Assembly (NCBI GenBank): GCA_021323855.1
Contig: JAJPKE010000024.1
Coordinates: 62,001 to 126,000, forward strand
Origin: Chloroflexota bacterium
Lineage (GTDB): Bacteria > Chloroflexota > Ktedonobacteria > Ktedonobacterales > JADMIN01
Length of the DNA stretch: 64,000 bases
Reading direction: 5' to 3'
This document shows positions 1 to 7,836 of the stretch, piece after piece. The position numbers were made by a program, and so were the translations under genes. How positions within the stretch are numbered: position 1 is the first letter of the stretch; each line of letters opens with the position of its first letter. The notes beneath the pieces were generated by a model. That model was not told where the DNA came from and made no database searches. It saw only the letters and a program-made list of their open reading frames with translations.

Positions 1-2
1 AC

Positions 3-944
3 CGGCGCATGACGGCGCGCGAACTGGCAAAGCGGCTGGAGGTTTCTGAGCGCACGATACAGCGCGACATGCTGGCGCTCGGCATGGCAGGCGTGCCGGT
101 GACGGCGGAGCGCGGCAACGGCGGCGGCTGGGGACTGCTGGCAGCCTATCAGACCAACCTGACGGGACTCAGCGAAACGGAGATTCAGGCGCTCTTCCTC
201 GCCAAGCCGCCACGTCTGCTGGCGGACCTGGGGCTACGCAACGCCTCCGAGGCTGCGCTCATCAAGCTGTTCGCGGCGCTTCCCGCCGTCTCGCGACACG
301 GTGCTGAAGATATGCGCCAGCGCATCCATGTAGACACTGCTGGCTGGCGACAAACGGCTGAGGCAGTGCCCTGCCTCAGTATTGTGCAGGAGGCCGTCTG
401 GCAGGGGCGACGGCTGCGTTTCATGTATCCGCGTGGCGAGACGCTGGCGGAGCGCATAGTGGACCCATTGGGACTGGTGGCGAAGGGCAACGCCTGGTAT
501 CTGGTTGCAGCGGTGGAGGGTGAACCACGCAGCTATCGCGTCTCGCGTATCCAGGATGCCGCGCTGCTGGATGAACCGAGCGTGCGCCCCGAAGACTTCG
601 ATCTGGCGGCCTATTGGGAGCAATCGTCGCACACCTTCCAGGCGAACCTGCCGCGTTATCTGGCGACGTTACGTTTTGCGCCCGAAGAGGCAGATCACGT
701 CGGCTCCGTTAGCATCTACGCCCAGATCGAGCAAGAGGAGCCGCCAAACGCCGAAGGTTGGGTGACACGCACCCTGCGCTTCGATACGGAGCGCGCTGCC
801 TGCGCCTTCGTCCTGGGTTTCGGGAACGGCGTCCGAGTTCTGGATCCACCGGCGCTACGTGAGCGTGTCCTGCGAACAGCAAAGCAAGTGTTGGCCGCGT
901 ATTCGCGTGAAGAGCCTGAAGAACCTGAAGCGGGTGTCAGGTAA
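3..944 (+). CDS. WYL-domain transcriptional regulator, 5' end cut by window edge
   Basis: DNA-binding regulator of the DeoR-HTH/WYL type. The visible protein opens inside the winged helix-turn-helix (TARELAKRLEVSERTIQRD), so the true start lies upstream of the window; the frame is open to base 3. A WYL domain follows at about residues 125-185 (NAWYLVAAVEGEPRSYRVSRI region), then a C-terminal WCX-like part. WYL domains are thought to sense a ligand, often nucleic acid, but the targets of this one cannot be told from sequence. It converges on argB and the two coding ends overlap by 8 bases. Family call is firm; role is unknown. Confidence 0.88.
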   Translation, partial: RRMTARELAKRLEVSERTIQRDMLALGMAGVPVTAERGNGGGWGLLAAYQTNLTGLSETEIQALFLAKPPRLLADLGLRNASEAALIKLFAALPAVSRHGAEDMRQRIHVDTAGWRQTAEAVPCLSIVQEAVWQGRRLRFMYPRGETLAERIVDPLGLVAKGNAWYLVAAVEGEPRSYRVSRIQDAALLDEPSVRPEDFDLAAYWEQSSHTFQANLPRYLATLRFAPEEADHVGSVSIYAQIEQEEPPNAEGWVTRTLRFDTERAACAFVLGFGNGVRVLDPPALRERVLRTAKQVLAAYSREEPEEPEAGVR

Positions 945-1824
945 TCATCGTGCCGGCGCCTTCATGCGTCAGCAGCTCGCGAATCAGCACATGTGAATCG
1001 CGTCCATCAACGATATGCACGCGCTCGGTAGCGTCCAGCGCCCGCAGGCAGGCGCGCGCCTTCGGCACCATGCCGCCGGAGGTGGTGCCATCCGCCAGCA
1101 GCGCCTCTACCTCCTGATGCGTCAGTTCGGAGAGCAGCGCGCCGTTGCGGTCGAGAATGCCGGGAACATCGCTGAGATAGAGCAACTTTGCCGCATGCAG
1201 CCCGCGCGCCAGGTCCGCCGCCGCGTCGTCGGCGTTGACGTTGAGCGGCTCGCCATCTTCGCCTAGCGCAATCGGCGCAATCACTGGAATGTAGCCTGCT
1301 GCGCTCAAGACCTCAATGGGGCCGGCCGTCACGTCTGTTACCGTGCCGACCTGGCCGAGTTCAGGACTCACACGCCGCGCGCGCAAGAGCTGCCCATCCA
1401 GCCCGGAGAGGCCAACAGCGCGCCCGCCGAGCCGACCCACCAGCCGCACAAGGTCGCCGTTGATTTTGCCGACCAGCACCATCCGCACGACATCCAGCGT
1501 CTCCTCATCCGTCACACGCAGCCCATGCTCGAAGCGTGGTTCGATGCCGACACGCTTCAGCCAACCGTTGATCTCTGCGCCGCCACCATGCACCAGCACC
1601 GGACGCGCGCCCAGCCCACGCAACCAGACAATATCTTCCAGCGCATCCTGCTGGTTATCCAGTGTGCTGCCACCCAGCTTGATGACCAGCGTTTTGCCGC
1701 GCAGCCGCTCGATATAGGGCTGCGCCTCTTTGAGCACCTGCGCAATCACCGCGTGCCGCGCCACCTGGCTAGCCGCCGCCAGGTCTTCAACGCTGGCCGT
1801 CAGGCTTCCCGCTGTCATCGTCAT
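937..1824 (-). CDS. argB: Acetylglutamate kinase
   Basis: Phosphorylates N-acetyl-L-glutamate, the second step of arginine synthesis, in the cytoplasm. Amino-acid-kinase family landmarks are all visible: VIKLGGSTLDN (phosphate loop), LVHGGGAEIN (substrate loop), NVNADDAAADLA, and SGGMVPKARACL near the C-terminus. Length 295 aa is normal. The start at 1824 is chosen because its ATG overlaps the argC stop as ATGA and AAGGAG sits 8 bases upstream; a longer frame exists but lies inside argC. It is the second gene of an argC-argB pair, so translational coupling is likely. The stop overlaps the end of the convergent WYL gene. Confidence 0.95.
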   Translation of the reverse strand: MTMTAGSLTASVEDLAAASQVARHAVIAQVLKEAQPYIERLRGKTLVIKLGGSTLDNQQDALEDIVWLRGLGARPVLVHGGGAEINGWLKRVGIEPRFEHGLRVTDEETLDVVRMVLVGKINGDLVRLVGRLGGRAVGLSGLDGQLLRARRVSPELGQVGTVTDVTAGPIEVLSAAGYIPVIAPIALGEDGEPLNVNADDAAADLARGLHAAKLLYLSDVPGILDRNGALLSELTHQEVEALLADGTTSGGMVPKARACLRALDATERVHIVDGRDSHVLIRELLTHEGAGTMIT

Positions 1825-2888
1825 GGGTACACTCCTTCGCATGGTAGCCCTAGCGTCTCCGGCAAACGATACATCAGATTCGCGCATTGCACCGCCTGAC
1901 CAGCAGCGCCCTTGATGAGATTGTCCAACGCGCTTACGACGATCAGCCGGCCATTGTCGCTATCAACCGTCGGATAGACAAAGCAGAGATTCGACCCCAG
2001 CGTCCATTTCGTATGCGGCGGCGTCTCCGCCAGCCGCACGAACGGTTCGTCACGATACGTTTGCTCGTAGACCGTGCGCACCGTCTCTGCGGAAACATCG
2101 GGGCGCAGCGTGGCATAGCAGGTCGCCAGGATGCCGCGCGTCATCGGCACAAGATGCGGTGTGAAGGTCAGGCGTAGCGGCGTATTGTCCACTGCTGCAT
2201 GCGCCGCCGCGCTGGCAATGCGCACGAGTTCCTGGCGCATCTCCGGCGCGTGGCGATGTCCGCCCAGACCATACGCGCTGACATCTTCGTTGGCCTCGCT
2301 GTAATGGTTGCCCAGCGTCAACGTCCGGCCCGCGCCACTGACACCGGATTTCGCGTCAACGATCAGATCAGACTCGATCAGCCCAGCGGCAAGCGCGGGA
2401 GCCAGCGCCAGCAGCGCCGCCGTCGGATAGCAACCGGGGCAGGCGACGAGCCGCGCCTCCGGCAAATCGGGCCGCGCCCACTCGGCCAGCCCATAGATTG
2501 CCTCTTCCAGCAGCGCAGCAGCGGGATGCTCATATTTGTACCAGCGCGGATAGAGCGCCGCATCGCGCAGTCGGAATCCCGCCGAGAGGTCCACGACGCG
2601 CCGGCCCGCCGCCAGCAGGTGCGAAACGATCTCGACGGCGGCGTGGTCAGGCAGCGCAACAAACGCCAGCTCCGCTCGCTCAACCGTTTCACTGAAGCGC
2701 AGATCGAGGTTCGGCAGCGAGGGAAACACTGACGAGACGGCCTTGCCAGCCTCGCTGCGCGCTGTCACCTCCACCAGATCAAAGACCGGATGATGCGCAA
2801 GCAGGCGTAATAATTCAAGGCCGCCATAGCCGGTGCCATTGACCACAGCTACCGTGATACGTTTCTGGATATTTTCCTGCCGGCTCAT
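1821..2888 (-). CDS. argC: N-acetyl-gamma-glutamyl-phosphate reductase
   Basis: Reduces the ArgB product with NADPH, the third step of arginine synthesis. The N-terminal Rossmann motif VVNGTGYGGLELLRLL, the catalytic cysteine in VACPGCYPTAALL and the GGHRHAPE histidine motif are visible. Length 355 aa fits the family. The start at 2888 is preceded by GGAGGG; the frame runs open upstream to 3032 but without homology-like sequence. First gene of the argCB operon. An extended -10 on this strand at 3074-3082 would give a leader of about 180 nt. Confidence 0.95.
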   Translation of the reverse strand: MSRQENIQKRITVAVVNGTGYGGLELLRLLAHHPVFDLVEVTARSEAGKAVSSVFPSLPNLDLRFSETVERAELAFVALPDHAAVEIVSHLLAAGRRVVDLSAGFRLRDAALYPRWYKYEHPAAALLEEAIYGLAEWARPDLPEARLVACPGCYPTAALLALAPALAAGLIESDLIVDAKSGVSGAGRTLTLGNHYSEANEDVSAYGLGGHRHAPEMRQELVRIASAAAHAAVDNTPLRLTFTPHLVPMTRGILATCYATLRPDVSAETVRTVYEQTYRDEPFVRLAETPPHTKWTLGSNLCFVYPTVDSDNGRLIVVSALDNLIKGAAGQAVQCANLMYRLPETLGLPCEGVYP

Positions 2889-3356
2889 GAATTCCCTCCG
2901 CAAGAACGAGCAGGTACGGTGACGCCATGAACAAGAGAACGACGCATGGAAAGCAAACTCCGCAGGATAGTCGCTAACGGGGATTCTTTGCGGTAACTGC
3001 GCCGTTCCGCTGGATGGAATGCGCCGCGTCATTGCGGCCTGCGCCCGTGGATGACCTTTTGCTGTGTTTCGTCAGTATAACACACCCTGTCTCGCTCACT
3101 CTGCGAACAAGCGCGCCTCAAAGTGATTACAGCTACCATTGCATTGCGCATAATGAGGGCCAGCGCACTGTATTTTGCGGTGAGGAATGCGCATTCATGA
3201 TTGCCCATATTATTCACACTATTCACAAATTTTTCGTCATGCAAGTTGTTTTTCAGCGCATTCTCATCTTTGCGAGTCTATACTTGGTCATACTGATCTC
3301 TAATACTAACGCAGAGCGACAATGAAGCAATGCCAGGGAGAGGATGGCGGGCGCAT
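2889..3356. other. Divergent intergenic region between argC and the flavin reductase
   Basis: This 468-base gap is more AT-rich than its flanks. It holds the argCB extended -10, a perfect 12-base palindrome GAATGCGCATTC at 3185-3196, and near 3208-3228 two directly repeated ATTCAC half-sites resembling ArgR-type TGAATA elements on the other strand. Short open frames exist but none looks coding. A regulator site for arginine genes is possible but unproven. Confidence 0.4.
3074..3082 (-). promoter_or_regulatory. Extended -10 promoter for argCB
   Basis: On the minus strand the bases read TGTTATACT, that is TG-n-TATACT, a textbook extended -10. No good -35 is visible. It predicts a start near 3067 and a leader of about 180 nt before argC. 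Similar extended -10 elements occur in front of several other genes in the window. Confidence 0.55.
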
Positions 3357-4667
3357 ATGGCAGAGCAACTGAGGAGCAGCAGCACCGGGCAAACGCTGTT
3401 GCAGACACAGGTGGTCCGCCGCGAACTGGCGACGCCGGATACGTTGACGCTCTGGCTGGCGCAGCCGGGGACCCATCGTGCACCCGCGCCCTACCTGCCT
3501 GGCCAGTTCATTACGCTGGCGCTGCCAGGAAGACGCGGGCCGGTCTATCGCTCCTATTCGCTTAGCAGCGATGGGCGCGCCGATGTTCCCTGGGAAATCA
3601 CCGTCAAGCGGCAATCCGGCGGGCTGGCGTCGAGCTATCTCTTCGAGCACGCGCAGTTCGGCGCCACGCTCGCAGCCACGATGCCGCGTGGAACCTTCAC
3701 CCTGCCGCGCCACATCACCCCAGGCATGCCGCTGATCTTCGTCGCTGCGGGCGCTGGCATCGCGCCGATCTACGGCATGCTGCGGGCGCTTTCGCAGCTA
3801 CGACCCGCGCTGCGCAAGCCACTGGCGCAGTTGCACTATGCCGCGCCACAATCCATGCCGCTGCTCTATGGGCGCGAACTTGCGGCGCTGGCGCAGGGTA
3901 CGGAATGGCTCCGGCAATGGAACTACAGCACCAGCCGTGGTGCGCTGCTGACGCCGGAAACGGTCTTGCGCCGTAGCGAACCCTATACGCTCTCGGCGCA
4001 CTGGTATATCTGCGGCTCGGAAGCCCTGAAATTGAGCTTTCAGGAGGCGCTGGAACGACAGGGCGTACCGGCGGACCACATTCACAGTGAAATCTTCGCG
4101 CGGCAAGAAGAACGTCCGGACGCGCATACGATGCCGCTCTTCGGCAAAGACACGACGGTGGCGCAGGTGCGCATCGCAGAGAACGGCGCGCTGCTCGATG
4201 TGCGCGCCAAAGAGACGCTGCTTCAGGCGCTAGAACGACAGGGCTACACACCGAATTACAGTTGCCGAACGGGCGTCTGTGGCATTTGCCGGCTGCGACT
4301 GCTCTCCGGCCAGGTGCGTCATAGCGAGGCAAGCGGTCTGACGCCTGATGAACGCGCCGAAGGCTATATCCTTGCCTGCACCGCCTATCCAACAGGTGAG
4401 ATCACCCTTTCTGGAGCCACCACAGCAGGTGAGAGCAGCAGGAGCGGGCGCGCCGCGCGGCAGGGAACGATGGTTGCGCTGCGCATCGGCATGGCGGCAA
4501 CGGCGGCGGCGGTGTTTGCGGGCGCGTGGGCGCTGACCAACCACAAACCGGCCAGCGCCGCATCCGTGCCGAACATCAGTCCGCCGGTGAACACGACGCC
4601 CGGCGGTTCCGGCATCTCGACACAGCCCTTGCCGCTCGGCCCAAACAGCCGCTCTGGGGTTTCTTGA
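3357..4667 (+). CDS. FAD/NAD(P) oxidoreductase with plant-type 2Fe-2S domain and C-terminal membrane anchor
   Basis: Electron-transfer reductase of the phenol-hydroxylase-reductase type. Order: FAD barrel with VYRSYSL (about residues 62-70), nucleotide domain with AAGAGIAP (about 130), then a plant-type ferredoxin domain (residues 270-350) with CRTGVCGIC plus a distal ACTAYP cysteine. After it come SGAT at 352-355, a basic linker, one hydrophobic helix from about residue 372 and a Pro/Gly/Ser-rich tail. The usual order for soluble reductases lacks this tail, so membrane anchoring is inferred. GGGAGAGGA lies upstream of the chosen ATG. The next gene, two bases on, is apbE. Physiological partner unknown. 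Confidence 0.85.
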   Translation: MAEQLRSSSTGQTLLQTQVVRRELATPDTLTLWLAQPGTHRAPAPYLPGQFITLALPGRRGPVYRSYSLSSDGRADVPWEITVKRQSGGLASSYLFEHAQFGATLAATMPRGTFTLPRHITPGMPLIFVAAGAGIAPIYGMLRALSQLRPALRKPLAQLHYAAPQSMPLLYGRELAALAQGTEWLRQWNYSTSRGALLTPETVLRRSEPYTLSAHWYICGSEALKLSFQEALERQGVPADHIHSEIFARQEERPDAHTMPLFGKDTTVAQVRIAENGALLDVRAKETLLQALERQGYTPNYSCRTGVCGICRLRLLSGQVRHSEASGLTPDERAEGYILACTAYPTGEITLSGATTAGESSRSGRAARQGTMVALRIGMAATAAAVFAGAWALTNHKPASAASVPNISPPVNTTPGGSGISTQPLPLGPNSRSGVS

Positions 4668-4669
4668 GC

Positions 4670-5827
4670 ATGTCCAGCGAAATTGAGCCAAACGACGAAG
4701 GCACGGCGCAGGAGGCGATGACTGAGCATGTGCTGGTGCAGAGGACCGGGCGGGCGATGGCCAGCGAGGTGAGCATCCAGCTTGCTGTCGCGCCGGAGGA
4801 GGTGGCGCAGGCCGAACGCGCAGCTAACCTCTGTATGGAGTGGTATGCGGAGGTGGACGCGCGGCTCTCGCGCTTCCGCCCGCAGAGCGACCTCTCGCGC
4901 CTGAACGAGAGCGCAGGCAAGTGGCATGCCGCCTCGGATGTGCTGTATGCGGCGGTCGAACGCGCCATACGCGCTGCGCAGGAAACGGGCGGACTCTTCG
5001 ATCCTACGCTGCTGCCACAACTCGAATCGCTGGGCTACGACCGCGACTTCGACGAGATTGCGCACCAGGAACGCACGCCTGATACCCCAAGCGTCAACGC
5101 GCCGCTCTCCCCTGGCGGACTCTGGCGCGGCATCGAATTGGACGCGCGGCGCAGGCGCATACGCCTGCCGGTTGGCGCACGGCTGGACCTGGGCGGGATC
5201 GCCAAAGGCTGGGCGGCGGATGTCGCCATCGAACGCTTCTGCGCGTCGTTCGCCAATGCGCTGGCGAATGCCGGCGGCGACCTGCGGCTGCGCGGCTTTC
5301 CCGCGCCGGAAACACCCTGGTCGGTCGGCGTCAGCAATCCACACGGCACCACGCAGGAGGATGCCGTAACGGTTTCGTTTAGTCGCGGCGGGCTGGCGAC
5401 CTCCGGCGCAGTGAAACGCTGGTGGCTGCGCGACGGGCGAACCATACATCACCTGCTGGACCCACGCTCCGGCGCACCGATGCGCCTCTGGACCCCAGGA
5501 ATGGAAGAAGCCTCAACAGATCAACCACTGATTGCGACGGCCACGGCGCTGACGCCGACCGCGACGCAGGCCGAAGTGGCGGCGAAGGTTGCGCTGCTGC
5601 GTGGCTATCCGGCGGCGCTACGCAGTGTAGAGGCAGCCTGGAACGCAACGATTGGCGCAGAAGAGAGCGAATTAGCGGGCGGTTCTTTCGTTGCAGCGGA
5701 GCGTGATGTTGCGCTCATCCTGATTCTAGGCACCGGCAAACTGGTCTATTCAGCCAATCTCCTGCCATACCTGACGAGCTGGGGCACTGAAGGAGCGCCA
5801 CATATCGCCGGTCTCTGTTCGTTGTGA
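4670..5827 (+). CDS. apbE: FAD:protein FMN transferase
   Basis: ApbE-family enzyme that cleaves FAD and attaches FMN to a Thr/Ser of a target protein. Visible family motifs are DLGGIAKGWAAD, NAGGDLRL, TSGAVKRWW, HHLLDPRSGAP and a C-terminal TATALTPTATQAE segment. Length 385 aa is a little above the common 330-350. No signal peptide or lipobox is seen, so this copy appears cytoplasmic, unlike many ApbE proteins. It starts two bases after the flavin reductase, suggesting coupled translation and a shared substrate. An insertion near residues 130-145 is Pro/Thr-rich. Confidence 0.9.
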   Translation: MSSEIEPNDEGTAQEAMTEHVLVQRTGRAMASEVSIQLAVAPEEVAQAERAANLCMEWYAEVDARLSRFRPQSDLSRLNESAGKWHAASDVLYAAVERAIRAAQETGGLFDPTLLPQLESLGYDRDFDEIAHQERTPDTPSVNAPLSPGGLWRGIELDARRRRIRLPVGARLDLGGIAKGWAADVAIERFCASFANALANAGGDLRLRGFPAPETPWSVGVSNPHGTTQEDAVTVSFSRGGLATSGAVKRWWLRDGRTIHHLLDPRSGAPMRLWTPGMEEASTDQPLIATATALTPTATQAEVAAKVALLRGYPAALRSVEAAWNATIGAEESELAGGSFVAAERDVALILILGTGKLVYSANLLPYLTSWGTEGAPHIAGLCSL

Positions 5828-5830
5828 TAG

Positions 5831-5839
5831 TGTTATACT
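5831..5839 (+). promoter_or_regulatory. Extended -10 promoter for the AlkD-like gene
   Basis: TGTTATACT (TG-n-TATACT) lies just after the apbE stop and about 60 bases before the next start. TGTGATAG at 5823-5830 and CTATCACA at 5865-5872 form an inverted repeat bracketing the start site; it could fold in the leader or act as an operator. Confidence 0.5.
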
Positions 5840-5897
5840 GTTGCCAGCTTGATTGAGAGAGTTGCTATCACACGATAGATGTCAGGAGAAGCGAACG

Positions 5898-6500
5898 ATG
5901 CTGACGGCGCCGGCACTCGATGGGTTGAGTTGGGCGAAGGTGCGTTCGCTGGCGCGTGAGCAGGCGGAGCAGCATCCGCTGGACGAGGTGGTGGCGCTGG
6001 CGGAGCAACTGCTGAGCGCAACGGAGAGCAAGCAGCGGCTCTACGGCGTTTATTTGCTGGGATTCACCAGCGGCGCGCGGCCAGCCAACCTGACCATCCT
6101 CCACGAGCGCGCTGTTCCCGATGGTGACTGGGAGGTGCAGGAGGGCATCGCGCAGGCGTTCGATGCCTATTGCGCCGCCATCGGTTATGAGCAGGCGCTG
6201 CCCACCATAGACGCCTGGCTCGCGGATGCGCACGCTAACGCGCGCCGCGCCGTCAGCGAAGGTTTGCGTCCCTGGATTGCCAGGAGCCGCGCGTACTTCG
6301 CGCGTCATCCTGATGAGGCGATTCGTAGGCTAGCTCCGCTGCGCCACGACGCCAGCGAGTATGTGCGCCACTCCGCCGGTAATGCGCTGCGCGATATTCG
6401 CCGCGCGCATCCTGATCTGGTGGATGCCGAAACGGCCACCTGGAACCTGGATGATCCCCGCGAACACTTCACCTACCAGCGCGTCCTCAAAGCCAGGTAA
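5898..6500 (+). CDS. DNA alkylation repair (AlkD-like) HEAT-repeat protein
   Basis: A 200-residue all-helical protein with short repeated units typical of AlkD/HEAT-like DNA glycosylases (segments such as WEVQEGIAQAFD, RRAVSEGLRPW and YVRHSAGNALRDI). AlkD proteins remove bulky alkylated bases without flipping them; whether this one keeps the catalytic Trp/Asp set cannot be judged by eye. ATG at 5898 is preceded by AGGAGA. It has its own extended -10. A plain HEAT-repeat scaffold is the alternative. Confidence 0.72.
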   Translation: MLTAPALDGLSWAKVRSLAREQAEQHPLDEVVALAEQLLSATESKQRLYGVYLLGFTSGARPANLTILHERAVPDGDWEVQEGIAQAFDAYCAAIGYEQALPTIDAWLADAHANARRAVSEGLRPWIARSRAYFARHPDEAIRRLAPLRHDASEYVRHSAGNALRDIRRAHPDLVDAETATWNLDDPREHFTYQRVLKAR

Positions 6501-6586
6501 CTGTCAGCGATCATTGCCACCGTACAGCGCAGCGGAGCATACTGTACGCCAGAAACAGTGTCGTTTTGGGTGCTGGGAGAACTGCT
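6501..6586 (+). other. Short intergenic gap with an inverted repeat
   Basis: CGTACAG (6521-6527) and CTGTACG (6542-6548) can form a 7-bp hairpin. No T-run follows, so it is a weak terminator candidate at best. Confidence 0.25.
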
Positions 6587-7771
6587 ATGTTGCCGCTGGA
6601 AGGCGTGCGTGTCATTGATCTATCGCGGGCGCTCGCCGGACCGTTCTGTACAATGCTGCTGGGCGATCTGGGCGCCGATGTCATCAAAGTAGAGGAGCCG
6701 GGCGTCGGTGATGACAGCCACCACTGGGGTCCGCCGTTCGCGGGCGGCGAAAGCGCCTATTTCATGAGTTGCAACCGCAACAAGCGTGGCGTCACGCTCA
6801 ACCTCAAACATGAGGGCGGGCGCGCGGCGCTCTGGCGCTTGATCGAAGGCGCTGACGTGCTGATCGAAAACTTTCGTCCCGGTCTGATGGCGCGGCTGGG
6901 CTTTGGCTATGAGGCGGCGAAGGAGCGCAATCCACGCCTGATCTACTGTTCGATCTCTGGCTTCGGGCAGAGTGGGCCGGAAGCCTACCGCCCCGGCTAT
7001 GACATCATTCTCCAGGGCATGAGCGGCGTCACCAGCCTCACTGGCGAACCGGACGGCGTGCCAGTACGCTGCGGGCTGCCGGTCTGCGACATCCTGGCGG
7101 GCATGTTCGCAGAGCAGGGGATTCTTGCGGCGCTACATGCGCGCGAACGCACTGGTCTGGGTCAGTATGTCGAGACGACGCTGCTGGGCGCGACCGTCGC
7201 CGCGCTTGGTAACTATGCCGCCAGCTATCTGATGTCCGGCGAAGTGCCTTCGCGTGTCGGCAACAGTCATCCACAGATTGCGCCCTATGATCTGGTACGC
7301 ACACGCGACGGCTACCTCAACATCGCTGGCGGCAATGACGACATCTGGCGGCGGCTCTGCGCGGTCCTCGAATTGGATGCGCTGGCCAGCGACCCGCGTT
7401 TCGCCACCAACGGCGACCGCGTAAACAATCGCGCCGTGCTGTTGCCGCTGATCGAGGCGCGCACGACACAGTTCTCCACTGAAGAATTACTGGCAAAACT
7501 GGATACGGCACAAATACCCGCCGGACCCATCCGCGATATGCGACAGGTGATGGAGAGTCCGCAGGCGCACTATATGGGGCTGGCGCAGACGATGGAGCAT
7601 CCGACGGCTGGCACGATTCGCGTCGTCAACACGCCGGTGGCCTATTCGGAGACGCCCGCCGCGCTACGCCTGCCTCCGCCAACCCTCGGCCAGCATACCG
7701 GCGAGGTGCTGCGCGAGCTTGGCTTCTCCGCCGAAACGATTGCCGCGTGGCACACCGAAGGCGGCATCTAA
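6587..7771 (+). CDS. CaiB/BaiF family (class III) CoA-transferase
   Basis: Moves CoA between carboxylic acids through an enzyme-bound aspartyl-CoA. The opening LEGVRVIDLSRALAGPFCTMLLGDLGADVIKVE is characteristic of the family, and the catalytic Asp is expected in the GLPVCDILAGMFAEQGIL segment. SCNRNKRGVTLNLK and VLIENFRPGLMARLGF are further family blocks. Length 394 aa is normal. ATG at 6587 follows GGGAGAA. The substrate cannot be assigned; formyl-CoA, carnitine and branched acyl enzymes share these motifs. A hairpin repeat follows. Confidence 0.9.
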   Translation: MLPLEGVRVIDLSRALAGPFCTMLLGDLGADVIKVEEPGVGDDSHHWGPPFAGGESAYFMSCNRNKRGVTLNLKHEGGRAALWRLIEGADVLIENFRPGLMARLGFGYEAAKERNPRLIYCSISGFGQSGPEAYRPGYDIILQGMSGVTSLTGEPDGVPVRCGLPVCDILAGMFAEQGILAALHARERTGLGQYVETTLLGATVAALGNYAASYLMSGEVPSRVGNSHPQIAPYDLVRTRDGYLNIAGGNDDIWRRLCAVLELDALASDPRFATNGDRVNNRAVLLPLIEARTTQFSTEELLAKLDTAQIPAGPIRDMRQVMESPQAHYMGLAQTMEHPTAGTIRVVNTPVAYSETPAALRLPPPTLGQHTGEVLRELGFSAETIAAWHTEGGI

Positions 7772-7786
7772 TCCATAGGTGGCGTT

Positions 7787-7811
7787 GGTAGGGCAGACAT
7801 TTCTGTCTGCC
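7787..7811. repeat. Dispersed hairpin repeat D, copy 1
   Basis: GGCAGACA and TGTCTGCC form an 8-bp stem around a TTTC loop. The same sequence, including the TTGGTAG prefix, recurs at 59326-59355 with a longer stem. Both copies lie just after a stop codon, so they may also stop transcription. Confidence 0.7.
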
Positions 7812-7821
7812 AAGCATCAGA

Positions 7822-7830
7822 TGCTACAAT
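7822..7830 (+). promoter_or_regulatory. Extended -10 promoter directly before aroKB
   Basis: TGCTACAAT (TG-n-TACAAT) ends six bases before the aroKB ATG. Transcription would start at or next to the A of that ATG, giving a leaderless message. No Shine-Dalgarno sequence is present. Confidence 0.5.
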
Positions 7831-7836
7831 GGCGGC

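Noticed and set aside
3185..3230. ArgR operator for argCB
   Set aside because: TGAATA-like half-sites occur as a direct, not inverted, repeat, and no arginine repressor gene is in the window.
3014..3325. A 103-codon frame in the argC upstream gap
   Set aside because: No ribosome-binding site, no recognisable domain, and it covers a promoter and palindromes.
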